Assembly: GCF_020010925.1 (NCBI RefSeq)
Contig: NZ_JAGJBZ010000002.1
Span: forward strand, 62,001-126,000
Direction: 5' to 3'
Length of the DNA stretch: 64,000 bases
Source: Streptomyces griseiscabiei
GTDB taxonomy: Bacteria; Actinomycetota; Actinomycetes; Streptomycetales; Streptomycetaceae
Below, piece by piece: positions 46,915 to 58,982 of the stretch. The notes under the pieces are model-generated. The model made no database searches. It saw nothing but the letters and a program-made list of their open reading frames with translations, and was not told the origin of the DNA. The number at the start of each line of letters is the position of its first letter. Within the stretch, counting starts at the first letter, position 1. A program made the translations under genes and the position numbers.

Positions 46915-47292
46915 GTGCTGCATCCGCCGCATTCGTCCCTGCAGGTCGCTGCCGTTCCGCCGCAGCGGGTGCCAGTGCGAGACAGGGACCAGGACGCCCC
47001 GTGGCACACGGAGGCCGTGTGCCGGCGTGACGAGGCCGGGCTGTTCTTCGCCCCCTCCAAGGAACCCACCGCGTCCAGGCTCTCCCGCGAGGAAGCCGCC
47101 AAGCGCGTCTGCGCCCGTTGTCCCGTCATGGTCGAGTGCCGGGAACACGCACTCCTGCAACCCGAGCCCTACGGAGTCTGGGGCGGTCTGACGGCGGCGG
47201 AGCGCCGGGTCGTCCTGGCCCGCAGGCGCCGCCGGGACCTGGAGCTGAAGAAGGCGGCCAGGGCGAACGGGACGATAGCGGCGGCGGGTTGA
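46915..47292 (+). CDS. wblI: WhiB-like iron-sulfur transcription factor
   Basis: The product is 125 residues from the GTG at 46915. Four Cys ligands for the [4Fe-4S] cluster are Cys36, Cys66, Cys69 and Cys75 ('RVCARCPVMVEC'). The 'GVWGG' turn (87-91) binds sigma factor, and a basic C-terminal tail ('RRRRRDLELKKAARANG') contacts DNA. Position between the DUF1707 gene and glpX matches my memory of S. coelicolor wblI; the symbol depends on that synteny. WhiB-like proteins control development and stress responses. Confidence 0.9.
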   Translation: MLHPPHSSLQVAAVPPQRVPVRDRDQDAPWHTEAVCRRDEAGLFFAPSKEPTASRLSREEAAKRVCARCPVMVECREHALLQPEPYGVWGGLTAAERRVVLARRRRRDLELKKAARANGTIAAAG

Positions 47293-47308
47293 CGCCGACC
47301 CACAGCAG

Positions 47309-47347
47309 CGACAGGGCACCCTCTCCGCACAAGAGGGCGCCCTGTCG
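47309..47347. terminator. Bidirectional terminator between wblI and glpX
   Basis: CGACAGGGCACCCTCT (47309-47324) pairs with 47332-47347 with one mismatch. The genes converge here: wblI ends at 47292 and glpX at 47369. Confidence 0.85.
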
Positions 47348-47368
47348 GCAGTGTCGGGGGCCGGTCGC

Positions 47369-48403
47369 CTACTTGGGCTTCTCGAAGTCGATGGAGCTGT
47401 AGGCCCGCAGCTTGCTCAGCCGGTGCGTGGAATCGATCCGCCGCACCGTCCCCGACTTCGACCGCATCACGATCGAGTCGGTGCTCGCGGTCTCCGACCG
47501 GTACCGCACCCCGCGGAGCAGTTCGCCGTCCGTGATCCCGGTCGCCACGAAGAACACGTTCTCCCCGGAGACCAGGTCGTCCGTCGTCAGCACCCGGTCG
47601 AGGTCGTGCCCCGCGTCGATCGCCCGCTGCCGCTCCGCGTCGTCCTTCGGCCACAACTTGCCCTGGATCGTGCCGCCGAGGCACTTCACCGCACAGGCCG
47701 AGATGATGCCCTCGGGCGTCCCGCCCACGCCGAGCAGCAGATCGACACCCGTGCCCTCGCGCAGCGCCAGGATCGAGCCCGCGACGTCGCCGTCGGAGAT
47801 CAGCTTGATCCGCGCGCCGGCCTCCCGGATCTCCTGGATGATCCCCTGGTGGCGCGGCCGGTCCAGGATGACCACGGTCACATCCTCCGTCGCGGACCGC
47901 TTCGCCTTGGCGACCCGGCGGATGTTCACCGACACCGGCGCGTCGATGTCGACGAAGTCGGCCGCCTCCGGCCCGGTGACCAGCTTGTCCATGTAGAAGA
48001 CGGCCGACGGGTCGAACATCGTGCCCCGGTCGGCCGCCGCCAGCACGGCGATCGCGTTGGTCATGCCCTTGGCCGTGAGCGTCGTCCCGTCGATCGGGTC
48101 CACGGCGATGTCGCACTCCGGGCCGGTGCCGTCACCGACGCGCTCCCCGTTGAACAGCATCGGGGCCTCGTCCTTCTCGCCCTCCCCGATCACGACGACG
48201 CCGTTCATCGACACGGTGGAGACGAGGGTCCGCATGGCGCGCACGGCGGCCCCGTCCGCCCCGTTCTTGTCCCCGCGGCCGACCCAGCGGCCCGCGGCCA
48301 TCGCGGCCGCCTCGGTCACCCGGACGAGCTCCAGGGCGAGGTTGCGGTCGGGGGCCTCGGAGGGCACTTCGAGCTCGGACGGCAGCTGATGATTCTCGGT
48401 CAT
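47369..48403 (-). CDS. glpX: Class II fructose-1,6-bisphosphatase
   Basis: The product is 344 residues with the GlpX metal site '[11 protein letters not shown]', '[14 protein letters not shown]' and '[20 protein letters not shown]'. It dephosphorylates fructose-1,6-bisphosphate in gluconeogenesis and is the main FBPase of actinobacteria. The gene is divergent from the DUF4245 gene. Confidence 0.97.
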   Translation of the reverse strand: MTENHQLPSELEVPSEAPDRNLALELVRVTEAAAMAAGRWVGRGDKNGADGAAVRAMRTLVSTVSMNGVVVIGEGEKDEAPMLFNGERVGDGTGPECDIAVDPIDGTTLTAKGMTNAIAVLAAADRGTMFDPSAVFYMDKLVTGPEAADFVDIDAPVSVNIRRVAKAKRSATEDVTVVILDRPRHQGIIQEIREAGARIKLISDGDVAGSILALREGTGVDLLLGVGGTPEGIISACAVKCLGGTIQGKLWPKDDAERQRAIDAGHDLDRVLTTDDLVSGENVFFVATGITDGELLRGVRYRSETASTDSIVMRSKSGTVRRIDSTHRLSKLRAYSSIDFEKPK

Positions 48404-48528
48404 CGGAGCGCACCTTTCTGATACGACGACGGCCGGATGAGGGTTCGGCCCGACTCTATCGTCAGTCCGACAAAATGAGCAGGGGACCCCACGGATGAGC
48501 GGACCGGTGCACCTGCGACGATGAGGGC

Positions 48529-49047
48529 GTGGCAGGTATGAAAGGCAAGCAGACCGTTCGGGACATGGTCCTCTCCCTGGGACTCATCGTGCTGGCGGCA
48601 TGGGTCATCTATCTCTTCATCCCGCATGACGAGACCGAGCAGGAGCTCAAGCGCGTCGACTACCGCGTCGAACTGCTGACGGCACGCCGCGCCGCCTCCT
48701 ACGCGGTGGCCGCGCCCGAGGGCCTGCCCAGCGCCTGGAAGGCGACCTCCGTCCGCTTCCAGGGCGACGAGTCCGACCACTGGCACCTCGGGTTCCACGA
48801 CCCCGAGGGTCAGTACGTGGGCGTCGAGCAGTCCGCCGAGAAGCCGTCCCGGTTCATCGCGGACGCCACCCAGGACGCGAAGAAGACCGGGACCACGCAG
48901 GAGATCGGCGACGAGACCTGGGACCGGTACGAGGGCGAGCGCTACGACGCCCTCGTCCTGGAGAAGGAGGGCTCCACGACCGTCGTCGCCGGTTCCGCGT
49001 CCTTCGCCCAGCTGACGAAGATGGCCGAGGCGCTCAGAACGGAGTGA
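48529..49047 (+). CDS. DUF4245 membrane protein
   Basis: The product is 172 residues from the GTG at 48529. A basic tail and one helix ('[18 protein letters not shown]', about 13-30) anchor it, and about 140 residues face outward. '[33 protein letters not shown]' is the core of DUF4245. Function unknown; it is conserved next to glpX in streptomycetes. Confidence 0.9.
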   Translation: MAGMKGKQTVRDMVLSLGLIVLAAWVIYLFIPHDETEQELKRVDYRVELLTARRAASYAVAAPEGLPSAWKATSVRFQGDESDHWHLGFHDPEGQYVGVEQSAEKPSRFIADATQDAKKTGTTQEIGDETWDRYEGERYDALVLEKEGSTTVVAGSASFAQLTKMAEALRTE

Positions 49048-49090
49048 CGGTGCGGGCGGGACACCGTCCCCGTACCGCCCCGATACACAC

Positions 49091-49123
49091 GAAGGGCCCC
49101 GGCGATCGCGCCGGGGCCTTCTT
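49091..49123. terminator. Terminator between DUF4245 and xseB
   Basis: GAAGGGCCCCGGCG (49091-49104) pairs with CGCCGGGGCCTTC around ATCG, with a one-base bulge, and is followed by TTGT. It serves the + strand gene ending at 49047 and possibly the convergent xseB. Confidence 0.88.
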
Positions 49124-49203
49124 GTCCGCCTGTCCGCCCCGTCCGCCTGTCCGCCCCGTCCGTCCTTGGCCCGCCCTTGTCCGGCGGGCCGTCGCGCTGC
49201 CGA

Positions 49204-49488
49204 TCAGCCGGCTCCGCCGTCCGCGTCCCCGTCCGCGTCCCCGTCCTCGGCCAGCGCCGCGTCCAGGCGGGCCCGTGCCCCGTCCAGCCAGCGGCGGCAG
49301 ACCTTGGCCAGCTCCTCGCCGCGCTCCCAGAGGGCGAGGGACTCCTCCAGCGTCGTACCGCCCGCCTCCAGCCGCCGGACGACCTCGATCAGCTCGTCCC
49401 GCGCCTGCTCGTACCCGAGGGCGCGGTCGGCCTCGGAGGCCCCGGCCGCCCCGGTCGTCCCGTCGGCCTCGCTCACGTTGCTGGTCAT
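49204..49488 (-). CDS. xseB: Exodeoxyribonuclease VII small subunit
   Basis: The product is 94 residues from the ATG at 49488. The XseB helix pair is seen in '[51 protein letters not shown]'. It caps the coiled coil of XseA in the exonuclease VII complex that degrades single-stranded DNA. The tail is acidic ('[12 protein letters not shown]'). It starts 10 bases after xseA ends. Confidence 0.95.
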   Translation of the reverse strand: MTSNVSEADGTTGAAGASEADRALGYEQARDELIEVVRRLEAGGTTLEESLALWERGEELAKVCRRWLDGARARLDAALAEDGDADGDADGGAG

Positions 49489-49498
49489 GCGGCCCACC

Positions 49499-50779
49499 TT
49501 ATGCGTCCCCTCCGACAGCCCCGGTCCCACCGGCTGCCGCTGTCCCGTCCACCGTGTCCGCCCCCGGTGCCGTCCCGTCGACCCGGACGGCGAACTCGCC
49601 CTCGGCCACCCGCGCCCGCAGCGGCTCCTCCGGCCCGACCTCGCCGGGCGCGCGCACCACATGCCCGTCGGCCTTCTGCAGCACCGCGTACCCCCGCCGG
49701 AGCGTCGCCGCCGGGGAGAGGGCCACCACGCGCGCGTGCGTGTGCGTCAACTCCGAGACGGCACGGTCCAGATGGTGCCCGAGACAGCGGCGGCCCCGGT
49801 CCAGCAGCGAGGCCACATGGTCGGCCCGCTCGTCGATCATGCGATGCGGATCCTCCATCGAGGGCCGCGCCAGCGCATGGGCCAGCCCCCGTTCCTCCCG
49901 CTCCACGAACCCCTCCACACACCGCCGGGCCCGGTCCCGCAGCCACCGCACCCGCTCGTACTCCTCGCCCACGTCCGGTACGACCTTCTTGGCCGCGTCG
50001 GTCGGCGTGGAGGCGCGCAGGTCCGCCACATAGTCCAGCAGCGGGGTGTCCGGCTCGTGCCCGATCGCCGACACGACCGGTGTACGACAGGACGCGACCG
50101 CCCGTACGAGCTGCTCGTCGGAGAAGGGCAGCAGATCCTCCACGCTGCCGCCGCCGCGCGCCACGACGATGACGTCCACGCCCGCCAGGGCGTCCAGCTC
50201 CTTCACCGCCTGGACGACCTGCGGCACCGCGTGCACCCCCTGCACGGCGACGTTGCGTACCTCGAAGCGGACGGCCGGCCAGCGGCGCCGGGCGTTCTCC
50301 AGCACATCCCGCTCGGCCGCCGAGGCCCGGCCGCAGACGAGCCCGATCAGCTGTGGCAGAAAGGGCAGCGGTTTCTTCCGCTCGGGCGCGAACAGCCCCT
50401 CGCTCGCCAGGGACTTCTTCAACTGCTCCAGCCGGGCCAGCAGTTCACCGACCCCGACCGGCTTTATCTCGGTGGCCCGCAGCGACAGCTGTCCACGCGG
50501 CGCGTACCACTCGGGCTTCGCCAGGACGACGACGCGGGCACCCTCGCTCACCACGTCGGCCACCGAGTCGAACACCTGGCGGTAGCAGGTCACGCCGACC
50601 GAGATGTCGTGCGACGGGTCCCGCAGCGTGAGGAACACGACGCCCGCGCCCGGACGCCGCGACAGCTGGGTGATCTGCCCCTCGACCCACACCGCGCCGA
50701 GCCGGTCGATCCAGCCACCGATGAGCCGCGAGACCTCGCCGACGGGGAGGGGGGACTCGGCGGACGTGTTGAGTGCCAT
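49499..50779 (-). CDS. xseA: Exodeoxyribonuclease VII large subunit
   Basis: The product is 426 residues from the ATG at 50779. An N-terminal OB fold (about 10-105, '[12 protein letters not shown]') precedes the catalytic domain with '[16 protein letters not shown]', '[22 protein letters not shown]', '[30 protein letters not shown]' and the coiled-coil C-terminal part. The motifs are intact. It forms an operon with xseB and is divergent from ispH. Confidence 0.97.
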   Translation of the reverse strand: MALNTSAESPLPVGEVSRLIGGWIDRLGAVWVEGQITQLSRRPGAGVVFLTLRDPSHDISVGVTCYRQVFDSVADVVSEGARVVVLAKPEWYAPRGQLSLRATEIKPVGVGELLARLEQLKKSLASEGLFAPERKKPLPFLPQLIGLVCGRASAAERDVLENARRRWPAVRFEVRNVAVQGVHAVPQVVQAVKELDALAGVDVIVVARGGGSVEDLLPFSDEQLVRAVASCRTPVVSAIGHEPDTPLLDYVADLRASTPTDAAKKVVPDVGEEYERVRWLRDRARRCVEGFVEREERGLAHALARPSMEDPHRMIDERADHVASLLDRGRRCLGHHLDRAVSELTHTHARVVALSPAATLRRGYAVLQKADGHVVRAPGEVGPEEPLRARVAEGEFAVRVDGTAPGADTVDGTAAAGGTGAVGGDA

Positions 50780-50877
50780 GCGGCCGAGGGTAGCGGGGGG
50801 TACGGACAAGGTGGCCAAGGCCGCGTCATGGCTCGGGGGTTCGGGTGCGTCGGCGTCCGCGGCTCCGGTGGGGCTTC

Positions 50878-50899
50878 TCGCGCAGTTCCCCGCGCCCCT
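50878..50899 (-). repeat. Dispersed intergenic repeat, copy 4 (inverted)
   Basis: The reverse complement of the repeat core; 22 bases perfectly complementary to 50957-50978, 57 bases away. It lies 99 bases upstream of the xseA start. Confidence 0.85.
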
Positions 50900-50956
50900 G
50901 AAAAAGCAGGGGCTGCGCCCCGTGCTTTTTCGGCCCGGAAGGGCCGCAGGCCCTTG

Positions 50957-50978
50957 AGGGGCGCGGGGAACTGCGCGA
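50957..50978 (+). repeat. Dispersed intergenic repeat, copy 5
   Basis: AGGGGCGCGGGGAACTGCGC plus GA, preceded by GGGCCGCAGGCCCTTG as at copy 3. It is followed by CAACCACGAA, a variant of the CAGCCACGA tail of copies 1 and 3. Confidence 0.85.
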
Positions 50979-51083
50979 GCAACCACGAATCACCCGTACT
51001 CGCCGACGCACAGGTACCCCCGAGCCACTGGGCGCCCCTCCCGCGCCCCCGTCGGCCAAGCCCCCGCCGGGGAACCCCCTACG

Positions 51084-52094
51084 ATGGAAGACATGACCGC
51101 TTCGCCTGGCCGCCGCCGTGTCCTCCTCGCCGCCCCGCGCGGCTACTGCGCGGGTGTCGACCGCGCGGTGATCGCCGTCGAGAAGGCCCTGGAGCAGTAC
51201 GGGGCCCCGATCTACGTCCGTCACGAGATCGTCCACAACAAGTACGTCGTGCAGACGCTGGAGAAGAAGGGCGCCATCTTCGTCGAACAGACGGAGGAGG
51301 TCCCCGAGGGCAACATCGTCATGTTCTCGGCCCACGGCGTCGCCCCGACCGTCCACGACGAGGCCGCCCGCGGCAGGCTCGCCACCATCGACGCCACCTG
51401 CCCGCTGGTCACCAAGGTCCACAAGGAAGCCATCCGGTACGCCAAGGAGGACTTCGACATCCTCCTGATCGGTCACGAGGGCCACGAAGAGGTCATCGGC
51501 ACCTCGGGCGAGGCACCGGACCACATCCAGCTGGTCGACGGCCCCGGGGACGTCGCCAAGGTCGAGGTCCGCGACCCGTCCAAGATCGTCTGGCTCTCGC
51601 AGACCACCCTCTCCGTCGACGAGACCATGGAGACGGTCGGCGCCCTCAAGGAGAAGTTCCCGCTGCTCGTCTCGCCGCCCAGCGACGACATCTGCTACGC
51701 CACGCAGAACCGCCAGCTCGCCGTGAAGCAGATGGGCGCCGAGGCGGAGCTGGTCATCGTGGTCGGCTCCCGCAACTCCTCCAACTCGGTCCGCCTCGTC
51801 GAGGTCGCCAAGCTCGCCGGCTCCCGCGAGGCGTACCTCGTGGACTTCGCCGACGAGATCGACGAGGCCTGGCTGGAGGGCGTGGAGACCGTCGGTGTCA
51901 CCTCGGGCGCCTCCGTCCCGGAGGTCCTCGTCGAAGAGGTCCTGGAGTGGCTCTCCCGGCGCGGCTTCGAGGACGTCGAGCTGGTCAAGGCCGCCGAGGA
52001 GTCGATCACCTTCTCCCTGCCCAAGGAGCTCCGCCGCGACCTGCGCGAGGAGGCCGCCTCCCTCGTCGCCGAGCGCACCGACCGCAGCGCCTGA
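51084..52094 (+). CDS. ispH: 4-hydroxy-3-methylbut-2-enyl diphosphate reductase
   Basis: The product is 336 residues from the ATG at 51084, with ATG at 51093 as alternative. It carries the three conserved Cys ligands of the iron-sulfur cluster ('[10 protein letters not shown]', '[13 protein letters not shown]', '[10 protein letters not shown]') and the family motifs 'HEIVHN', 'FSAHGV' and '[11 protein letters not shown]'. It makes IPP and DMAPP in the last step of the MEP pathway, feeding enzymes such as the cis-prenyltransferase at 29062-29835. Confidence 0.97.
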   Translation: MEDMTASPGRRRVLLAAPRGYCAGVDRAVIAVEKALEQYGAPIYVRHEIVHNKYVVQTLEKKGAIFVEQTEEVPEGNIVMFSAHGVAPTVHDEAARGRLATIDATCPLVTKVHKEAIRYAKEDFDILLIGHEGHEEVIGTSGEAPDHIQLVDGPGDVAKVEVRDPSKIVWLSQTTLSVDETMETVGALKEKFPLLVSPPSDDICYATQNRQLAVKQMGAEAELVIVVGSRNSSNSVRLVEVAKLAGSREAYLVDFADEIDEAWLEGVETVGVTSGASVPEVLVEEVLEWLSRRGFEDVELVKAAEESITFSLPKELRRDLREEAASLVAERTDRSA

Positions 52095-52151
52095 CCCGTC
52101 CGGGAGGCCTCGGACACGTCCGGACGCCTCGGACACCCCGCACACCCCGTA

Positions 52152-52181
52152 CGGCCCCGGAACGTGAAGGTTCCGGGGCCG
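52152..52181 (+). terminator. Terminator after ispH
   Basis: CGGCCCCGGAAC pairs perfectly with GTTCCGGGGCCG around a 6-base loop, 58 bases past the ispH stop and before ppgK. Confidence 0.85.
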
Positions 52182-52272
52182 TCCGCGTGGCGGCACGTGA
52201 GGATCGCGGCACCCGGCGGCGGCCGGGCACCTCGGCAACGTGACTGTCAGTCGTACGACGTAACGTAGGGCC

Positions 52273-53019
52273 ATGCACATCTTCGGCGTGGACATCGGTG
52301 GTTCCGGGATCAAGGGCGCTCCCGTGGACCTGGACCTGGGCGACCTGGCGGACGAGCGGTACAAGGTGCTGACCCCGCACCCGGCGACGCCGGACTCGGT
52401 CGCCGACGGGGTAAAGGAGGTCGTCGACCACTTCGGCTGGACCGGCCCGGTCGGCATCACCTTCCCCGGCGTGGTCACCGGCGGTGCCACGATCCGTACG
52501 GCGGCCAACGTCGACAAGTCCTGGATCGACACCGACGCGCGCGCCCTCCTGAGCGACCGGCTCGGCGGCATGCCGGTGACCGTGGTGAACGACGCGGACG
52601 CGGCGGGCGTCGCCGAGGTCCAGTTCGGCGCCGGACGCGACCGCCAGGGCACGGTCATCCTGCTCACCTTCGGCACGGGCATCGGCAGCGCCGTCTTCTC
52701 CGACGGCGTCCTCGTCCCGAACACGGAGCTGGGCCACCTGGAGCTGCACGGCCACGACGCCGAGACCCGCGCCTCCACCAAGGCCAAGGAGGACCACGAG
52801 CTGACCTGGGAGCACTGGGCCAAGCGCGTCACCAAGTACCTGGCCCACGTCGAGATGCTCTTCTCACCCGAGTTGTTCATCATCGGCGGCGGCGTCAGCC
52901 GCAAGTCCGCCAAGTTCCTGCACCTCATCGAGGGCATCCGAGCGGACATCGTCCCCGCCCAGCTGCAGAACAACGCGGGCATCGTGGGCGCGGCGATGAG
53001 GGCGGCGAAGGCCGGCTAG
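52273..53019 (+). CDS. ppgK: Polyphosphate glucokinase (ROK family)
   Basis: The product is 248 residues. The phosphate-binding motif 'GVDIGGSGIKGAPVD', 'NDADAAGVAE' with the catalytic Asp, and 'LLTFGTGIGSAVFSDG' identify it. The 'EMLFSPELFIIGGGVSRK' ending and the absence of the ROK zinc site fit polyphosphate-dependent glucokinases. It phosphorylates glucose with polyphosphate or ATP. In this neighbourhood it could serve glucose released from cellulose, but the locus is core. Confidence 0.94.
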   Translation: MHIFGVDIGGSGIKGAPVDLDLGDLADERYKVLTPHPATPDSVADGVKEVVDHFGWTGPVGITFPGVVTGGATIRTAANVDKSWIDTDARALLSDRLGGMPVTVVNDADAAGVAEVQFGAGRDRQGTVILLTFGTGIGSAVFSDGVLVPNTELGHLELHGHDAETRASTKAKEDHELTWEHWAKRVTKYLAHVEMLFSPELFIIGGGVSRKSAKFLHLIEGIRADIVPAQLQNNAGIVGAAMRAAKAG

Positions 53020-53093
53020 TCAGTCCGGCGGGGCCCTGAGCGCGCGGGGGACCGCACCGACCACCCCGGAGCGCCGCGCTCCGGGTGCGCCGA

Positions 53094-53867
53094 CTACCCC
53101 CGGGGCACGGTGCGGCGGGGCTGGGCCGGAGGCCTCGGCGCCCGGGACCCGGCCGACCGGCGTTCGGCCGGGTGCTGCGGTCGGCCACCGGCGGCCCCAC
53201 CCCGCACCTGCCCCCCGACCCGCACCCGCCCCGCCGGTTCCACCCCGTCCCTGTCCCTGTCCGTGCCCCTTTCCCGCTCCCTCTCTCCCGCCCGGCGGGC
53301 CATCAGCCGGAGCTTGCGCACGGTCACGATGACACCGGCCACGAGGGTGCCGCCGTAGAGCCAGCCCGCCTGCATGGCGAGGGCGGTGACCAGGGCCATC
53401 AGATGCCCGCCGAGTCCGCCCTCGCCCTCGGCGAGCAGCGGCAGACCCACGGCGAAGGCGATCGGTACGACCACGGGCGCGCTCGCCAGGTCACCGCCTC
53501 GCACCCACACCGCGCTCAACGCGCTGACCAGCAGGAACAGCACCCCGTACAGAACGGCGGACGCGCCGAACAGCAGCCGGTCGAGGCCGGCGAGCACGAA
53601 CATCGCCACCCCGCTGAACAACCCGCAGCCCAGCCCGGTGAGGCGCGGGTTCGGCATCCGGCGCACGGGCGGCGTGACCTTTCGCACGGCCCGCGCGACG
53701 CTCCGCACGGCTCGGACCGGCAGCGGTACGGGCCCGCGCGCGACCGGAGCACGACGCGGCCCGCCCGCGCCGGGGACCCGGCCCCCTCTTCCGGCCTGCG
53801 GAGGAAGGGGTGGGACGCCGCGTCGCGGCCCGGTGCGGGGGAGGTACGCGCTCTGCTGCTGATCCAC
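53094..53867 (-). CDS. Integral membrane protein (DUF6542-like)
   Basis: The product is 257 residues. A Pro/Arg-rich N-terminus (1-75) is followed by four or five hydrophobic segments between 78 and 185, and a basic C-terminal tail rich in Arg/Glu and Gly. The family name is from memory of the gene between ppgK and ychF and is tentative. No catalytic motif is visible. It is convergent with ppgK (75 bases apart). Confidence 0.75.
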   Translation of the reverse strand: MDQQQSAYLPRTGPRRGVPPLPPQAGRGGRVPGAGGPRRAPVARGPVPLPVRAVRSVARAVRKVTPPVRRMPNPRLTGLGCGLFSGVAMFVLAGLDRLLFGASAVLYGVLFLLVSALSAVWVRGGDLASAPVVVPIAFAVGLPLLAEGEGGLGGHLMALVTALAMQAGWLYGGTLVAGVIVTVRKLRLMARRAGERERERGTDRDRDGVEPAGRVRVGGQVRGGAAGGRPQHPAERRSAGSRAPRPPAQPRRTVPRG

Positions 53868-54043
53868 TCGTCCAACTTAGGTCGGTTAATGTGCCGAATG
53901 GGTGTGAAGACACGCCGTTGAGCGGACCTTGGCCAAGCGTTCGATACGTCGCCGGGCCGGGCGTCGGCACGCCGTAAACTGGGTCACCGGTCGGCCCTCC
54001 GGCCCTGGCCGCCTGGCCCTCCTACGTACGGGAAGTCGCAAAC

Positions 54044-55132
<1,089 letters not shown>

Positions 55133-55180
55133 CGGGTGACGTACCGCCACGTCACTGATCTGGCAAACATGCAGGTCAAT

Positions 55181-55219
55181 AGGGGTTCGGCTCTTCGGGG
55201 TCGGGCCCCTGGTTTTTTT
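55181..55219 (+). terminator. Terminator after ychF
   Basis: AGGGG (55181-55185) pairs with CCCCT (55206-55210), with further partial pairing inside, followed by GG and seven T residues. A canonical T-run like this is rare in the window. It marks the left limit of the accessory region. Confidence 0.75.
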
Positions 55220-55381
55220 CCGTGCTGGGATGGTGCCAGGAAACCTGACCCGTCGTCACCTGCCGTCACCCCTACTCATCCCTACCGTGCTGCGGTTGTG
55301 CCGGGATGGCGGTCGGCTCCGGTGCCGAGTCCCAGGCGCGGGCCGCAGCGCTTTTCCTACTCGTTTGACACGCTTGGGGTC

Positions 55382-55666
55382 ATGGCTGAGACGACGTACG
55401 GCATCGCGGAGGGGCCAGCGACGCGGGTAAACCTGTCGCTGCCGGAGGGGACCGCCGAGGCGATCCGGGCGCGGGTGGGCAAGCGGGAGTTCTCCGCGTA
55501 CATCGCCGCGGCGGTCGAGCGTGAGCTGCGCGGCCAGGTGCTGGACGAGTACCTGGCGGACTACGAGAACCGTAAGGAGCCGGGCTCCGAGCAAGCCCGG
55601 CAGCGGGCGCGGCACGTCTTCGACGAGGTGTTCGCCGAGGAGGCCGAGTGGCCCGCCGCAAGCTGA
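55382..55666 (+). CDS. VapB-like ribbon-helix-helix antitoxin
   Basis: The product is 94 residues from the ATG at 55382. Residues about 15-50 ('RVNLSLPEGTAEAIRARVGKREFSAYIAAAVEREL') have the RHH/CopG pattern of one strand and two helices. The C-terminal half is acidic and should wrap around a toxin. It overlaps the toxin reading frame by 19 bases, a normal vapBC layout. The toxin gene is broken, so the antitoxin may now be a free DNA-binding protein. Confidence 0.75.
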   Translation: MAETTYGIAEGPATRVNLSLPEGTAEAIRARVGKREFSAYIAAAVERELRGQVLDEYLADYENRKEPGSEQARQRARHVFDEVFAEEAEWPAAS

Positions 55667-56099
55667 GTCACGAGGGGACGCTGGTCCTCGGCAGCGGGGG
55701 GTTTCGAAGCTGCTCGCCGACGACGAGCAAGTGGTGGCTCTGGTTGCCGAGGCCCGCTCGCGCGGCATGGAGGTCGTTATCAGCGCGCTCACCATCATCG
55801 AGGCCGTCCACGCCCGTACGAACATGTCTTGCCTGAACCGGGTGCTTTCCGGACTGCGCGTAGTCCCGGTGGGCGACGAGGAGGCGCGGGCGGCCTCGAA
55901 GCTGTTGATGGATGCCGGCTTGCGCGGGCACACCTACGCGATTGATGCGGCGGTCGCCGAAGCCGCGCTGCGACAGCACCGCCCTGTGGTCATGTTGACG
56001 GCCCCGGCGATGTGCTGGCTGCTTGGCCGCTGGGAGTGGTGGATTGCAGGCGGTACGGGAGTTGGTGAGCGCGATCAGGCTGCAGACGTTGCGCTTTGA
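55648..56099 (+). pseudogene. PIN-domain (VapC-like) toxin, frameshifted
   Basis: The start GTG at 55648 has GAGGAGG upstream and encodes 'MARRKLSHEGTLVLGSGG'. After the run of six G at 55696-55701 the frame is lost and ends soon after. The rest of the PIN domain continues in another frame ('VSKLLADDEQVVALVAEARSRG', 'SALTIIEAVHAR', 'HTYAIDAAVAEAALR'). One missing base in the G-run would explain it. The first catalytic Asp (expected LVLDSGG) is also Gly. Both changes should inactivate the RNase. Confidence 0.75.
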
Positions 56100-56432
56100 C
56101 CAGTGGGCGCCATGTCCGACGCCGCCGGGTTCGGCATTCAGGTGCCCGCCCATCTGCCCTGGTCCGCTACGGTGACTCGCATCTGGTCAGGCAGTGCGCG
56201 CCATAGCTGACCAGCGTCGACGCCGACGCCGACGGGATTGGCTGGCGACCGCCCAGCTGCTGCTAGAGCGAATCGAGTCACGGTGAGGGCGCGCAGGCTC
56301 CGGCCTTGGGAGACGTCGTCAGCCACACCTGCGGCCATTCCCACCTCGTCTTCCTGGAGGAGTTCGACAGCCGCCGGCACTGGCGGCCGTCGAGCAGATG
56401 CTGCGGGGCGGGGTTGTAGACGCCTCATCACT
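56100..56432. other. Gap between vapC remnant and txtD
   Basis: About 330 bases with no clear gene. Short frames on both strands show no recognisable motif. It lies just downstream of the convergent txtD end. Confidence 0.4.
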
Positions 56433-57635
56433 TCACTGGTGGGGGTAGAAGTTGGGGCGCTGGTCGACGTTGTCGTAGTAACGGTGGAACACGGGGGTGA
56501 TGCCGCCGGAGAGCGGGGGGACGATCCAGCTCCAGTCTGCGGATACGGTGCGGCCCTGGCGTTCCTCCTTGGCCAGGTGGGCGAGGAAGCGCCGGGACTC
56601 CTCGTGGTGGTCGCTGATCCGGACACCTGCGGCCTCGAAGGAGTGCAGGACGGCGACGTTGAGCTCGACCAGGGCGCGGTCGCGCCACAGGGTTGACTCG
56701 CTGGTGGTGTCCAGCTGGAGGCAGGCGGCGACGGCGGGGAGCATGTTGTAGCGGTCCTCGTCGACGAGGTTGCGGGCGCCGATCTCCGTGCCCATGTACC
56801 AGCCGTTGAACGGGGCGAGCGGGTAGTCCATCCCGCCGATGCGTAGGCGCATGTTGGAGATGACGGGTACGGCGTGCCAGCGCAGGCCCAGTTCGGCCAG
56901 GCGTGGGACGTCGGGGTGGGTGATAGGGACCTCCAAGACCAGCTCCCGCGGCAGCTCGAAGAACCGGGGTTTGTCGTCGGGGGTGTCGATGACCAGGGGC
57001 AGGACGTCGAACGGCCCTTGGGGGCAGCCCTGCCAGCCGAGGCGGAGGATGGCCTCGGTGAGGTCGGCGGTGCGCGGGTCACCGAGCACGGTGCCGTCGT
57101 CGCGGCGGTAGCCGGCGTACCGGATGAGCTGCTCGTTCCACACCTGCGGGCCGGGCCGGCCGGGGGAGTCCGGGGCGAAGACCGAAATCACCGGCCTGAT
57201 GCGCCCGCCGTTGGTCGCCTGGCGCAGGTGCGTGCACAAGTGCCGGTGGATCTCATCGGGGGCTGTGGCGTCCCGGCGGTCCAGGACGCGCAGGCTGTTC
57301 CAGTACAGGCGGCCGATGCAGCGACTGGAGTTGCGCCACGCGACGCGGGCACCGTACACGAGCTCGGCGGTGGTGTGCCGGTAGGTGCCCGTGGCGTCGA
57401 TGGCGGCGCGGACCTGCTCCAGGCGCCGGGCGAGCGGGACGGGCTGATCGGACTGCTCCGCGTGGAACTGGCGCAGGAACTCCTCAGCCTCATTTGGATC
57501 GGCGACGCCGCAGGACTGCGGCGTCGCCGGTTCCGCCGACGGGACCGGGCCAAGGGACGAATCGGGCCCCAGTGCCGGGCACGCTGTCGGGGACGGGGCG
57601 GGCAAGGAAGGGCCCAGAGCGACTTCGGAGGTCAC
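56433..57635 (-). CDS. txtD: Bacterial nitric oxide synthase of thaxtomin pathway
   Basis: The product is 400 residues from the GTG at 57635, preceded by GAGGA. After a Pro-rich N-terminus (1-45) comes the NOS oxygenase domain: heme-ligating Cys106 in 'RNSSRCIGRLYW', 'NEQLIRYAGY', 'FNGWYMGTEIG' with the arginine-binding Glu, and 'PVFHRYYDNVDQRPNF' near the end. No reductase domain is attached, as in other bacterial NOS. It makes NO from arginine for the nitration done by TxtE. It lies 33 bases downstream of txtE in one transcript. Confidence 0.97.
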   Translation of the reverse strand: MTSEVALGPSLPAPSPTACPALGPDSSLGPVPSAEPATPQSCGVADPNEAEEFLRQFHAEQSDQPVPLARRLEQVRAAIDATGTYRHTTAELVYGARVAWRNSSRCIGRLYWNSLRVLDRRDATAPDEIHRHLCTHLRQATNGGRIRPVISVFAPDSPGRPGPQVWNEQLIRYAGYRRDDGTVLGDPRTADLTEAILRLGWQGCPQGPFDVLPLVIDTPDDKPRFFELPRELVLEVPITHPDVPRLAELGLRWHAVPVISNMRLRIGGMDYPLAPFNGWYMGTEIGARNLVDEDRYNMLPAVAACLQLDTTSESTLWRDRALVELNVAVLHSFEAAGVRISDHHEESRRFLAHLAKEERQGRTVSADWSWIVPPLSGGITPVFHRYYDNVDQRPNFYPHQ

Positions 57636-57668
57636 GATTCCTCGCAGGGGAGTAGAGCGCTGACCTCG

Positions 57669-58982
<1,314 letters not shown>

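Larger units (their letters stand above)
50780..51083. other. Divergent xseA-ispH intergenic region with large inverted repeat
   Basis: Two copies of the dispersed repeat lie head to head here (50878-50899 inverted, 50957-50978 direct). They could form a 22-23 bp stem closing a loop that contains a second hairpin (AAAAAGCAGGGGC pairing with GCCCCGTGCTTTTT, one bulge). Transcription leaves this region in both directions, so an ordinary terminator role is not expected. Confidence 0.7.
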
